A program made the position numbers and the translations under genes. Below the pieces are notes generated by a model. That model saw only the letters and a list, made by a program, of their open reading frames with translations, was not told the origin of the DNA and did not search any database. A DNA stretch of 5,075 nt, from NCBI GenBank assembly GCA_946221045.1, contig CAMIIY010000182.1, positions 1 through 5,075 on the forward strand. Direction: 5' to 3'. Of this stretch, positions 4,869 through 5,075 are shown in pieces. The stretch's first letter is position 1. Each line of letters opens with the position of its first letter. The stretch is from an uncultured Oceanospirillaceae bacterium. Its GTDB lineage: Bacteria; Pseudomonadota; Gammaproteobacteria; Pseudomonadales; Balneatricaceae.

Positions 4869-5075
4869 ATGACCAAAGATTGCGAAACTTTTGCCCAGAT
4901 TAACCTGACACCCGCTCAGCTTGTTGAGAAAGCGATTCAAAACGGCGAGGGTATCCTGGCCGACACGGGTGCGCTGGTGGTAACCACCGGTAAGCGTACC
5001 GGTCGTTCACCGATGGATCGGTTTATCGTTGAAGAACCAAGCACCGCTGATGCGATTGACTGGGGCAATATCAAC
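4869..5075 (+). CDS. pckA: Phosphoenolpyruvate carboxykinase (ATP), 5' part
   Basis: The first 69 codons of ATP-dependent PEP carboxykinase are present and run off the right edge. The enzyme converts oxaloacetate and ATP to PEP, carbon dioxide and ADP, the entry step of gluconeogenesis from organic acids. Recognition rests on [22 protein letters not shown] (residues 31-52); Arg46 in TGRSP corresponds to the substrate-binding Arg65 of E. coli Pck. The N-terminus is about 20 residues shorter than in E. coli and resembles the pseudomonad form. Nucleotide- and metal-binding loops lie beyond the window and cannot be checked. The ATG at 4869 is supported by AAGGGA (4855-4860) eight bases upstream. 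hslO directly upstream is the same arrangement as in E. coli. The separate -10 and the hairpin after hslO suggest its own transcript. Confidence 0.95.
   Translation, partial: MTKDCETFAQINLTPAQLVEKAIQNGEGILADTGALVVTTGKRTGRSPMDRFIVEEPSTADAIDWGNIN

Noticed and set aside
1..5075. tRNA, rRNA, CRISPR array, insertion sequence or defence genes
   Set aside because: No cloverleaf, repeat-spacer pattern, transposase or terminal inverted repeats with target duplications were seen; the window is almost filled by housekeeping genes.

Overview
The window looks like ordinary chromosomal DNA from a gammaproteobacterium. Every recognisable protein is of gammaproteobacterial type: TesA-like esterase, iron superoxide dismutase, CysQ, a YrfG-type HAD nucleotidase, Hsp15, Hsp33 and ATP-dependent PEP carboxykinase. 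The order yrfG-hslR-hslO-pckA matches the E. coli K-12 neighbourhood, while cysQ next to yrfG and the short PckA N-terminus are more like Pseudomonas and marine Oceanospirillales relatives. The moderate GC content (about 50% by eye) favours a marine Oceanospirillaceae-like host over a high-GC pseudomonad. That placement is inference.

Left part (1-1437): the 3' part of a periplasmic lysophospholipase/esterase gene (plus strand) converges on sodB (minus strand), with a bidirectional rho-independent terminator between them. A 265-base divergent region follows, separating sodB from a small plus-strand gene. It holds a candidate sodB promoter and two inverted repeats.

Middle (1438-2717): a 94-aa protein of unknown function with an N-terminal membrane segment and four cysteines runs tail to tail into cysQ, the two ends overlapping by 25 bases. 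cysQ diverges from yrfG across a 180-base region containing a 10-bp palindrome, a 7-bp inverted repeat and a good sigma-70-type promoter for yrfG. nudE, which often sits here in relatives, is absent.

Right part (2718-5075): yrfG and hslR abut (TGA directly followed by ATG) and should be co-transcribed. hslO follows after 70 bases with its own candidate extended -10 promoter. A hairpin, a candidate -10 and a leader hairpin precede pckA, which runs off the window.

The genes share broad themes rather than one pathway: oxidative and heat stress (SodB, Hsp15, Hsp33), nucleotide phosphate turnover (CysQ, YrfG), envelope lipid/ester hydrolysis (TesA-like) and gluconeogenesis (PckA). I see no mobile element, CRISPR array, RNA gene, phage gene or defence system, and no convincing new system. 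The least explained item is the 94-aa four-cysteine protein.
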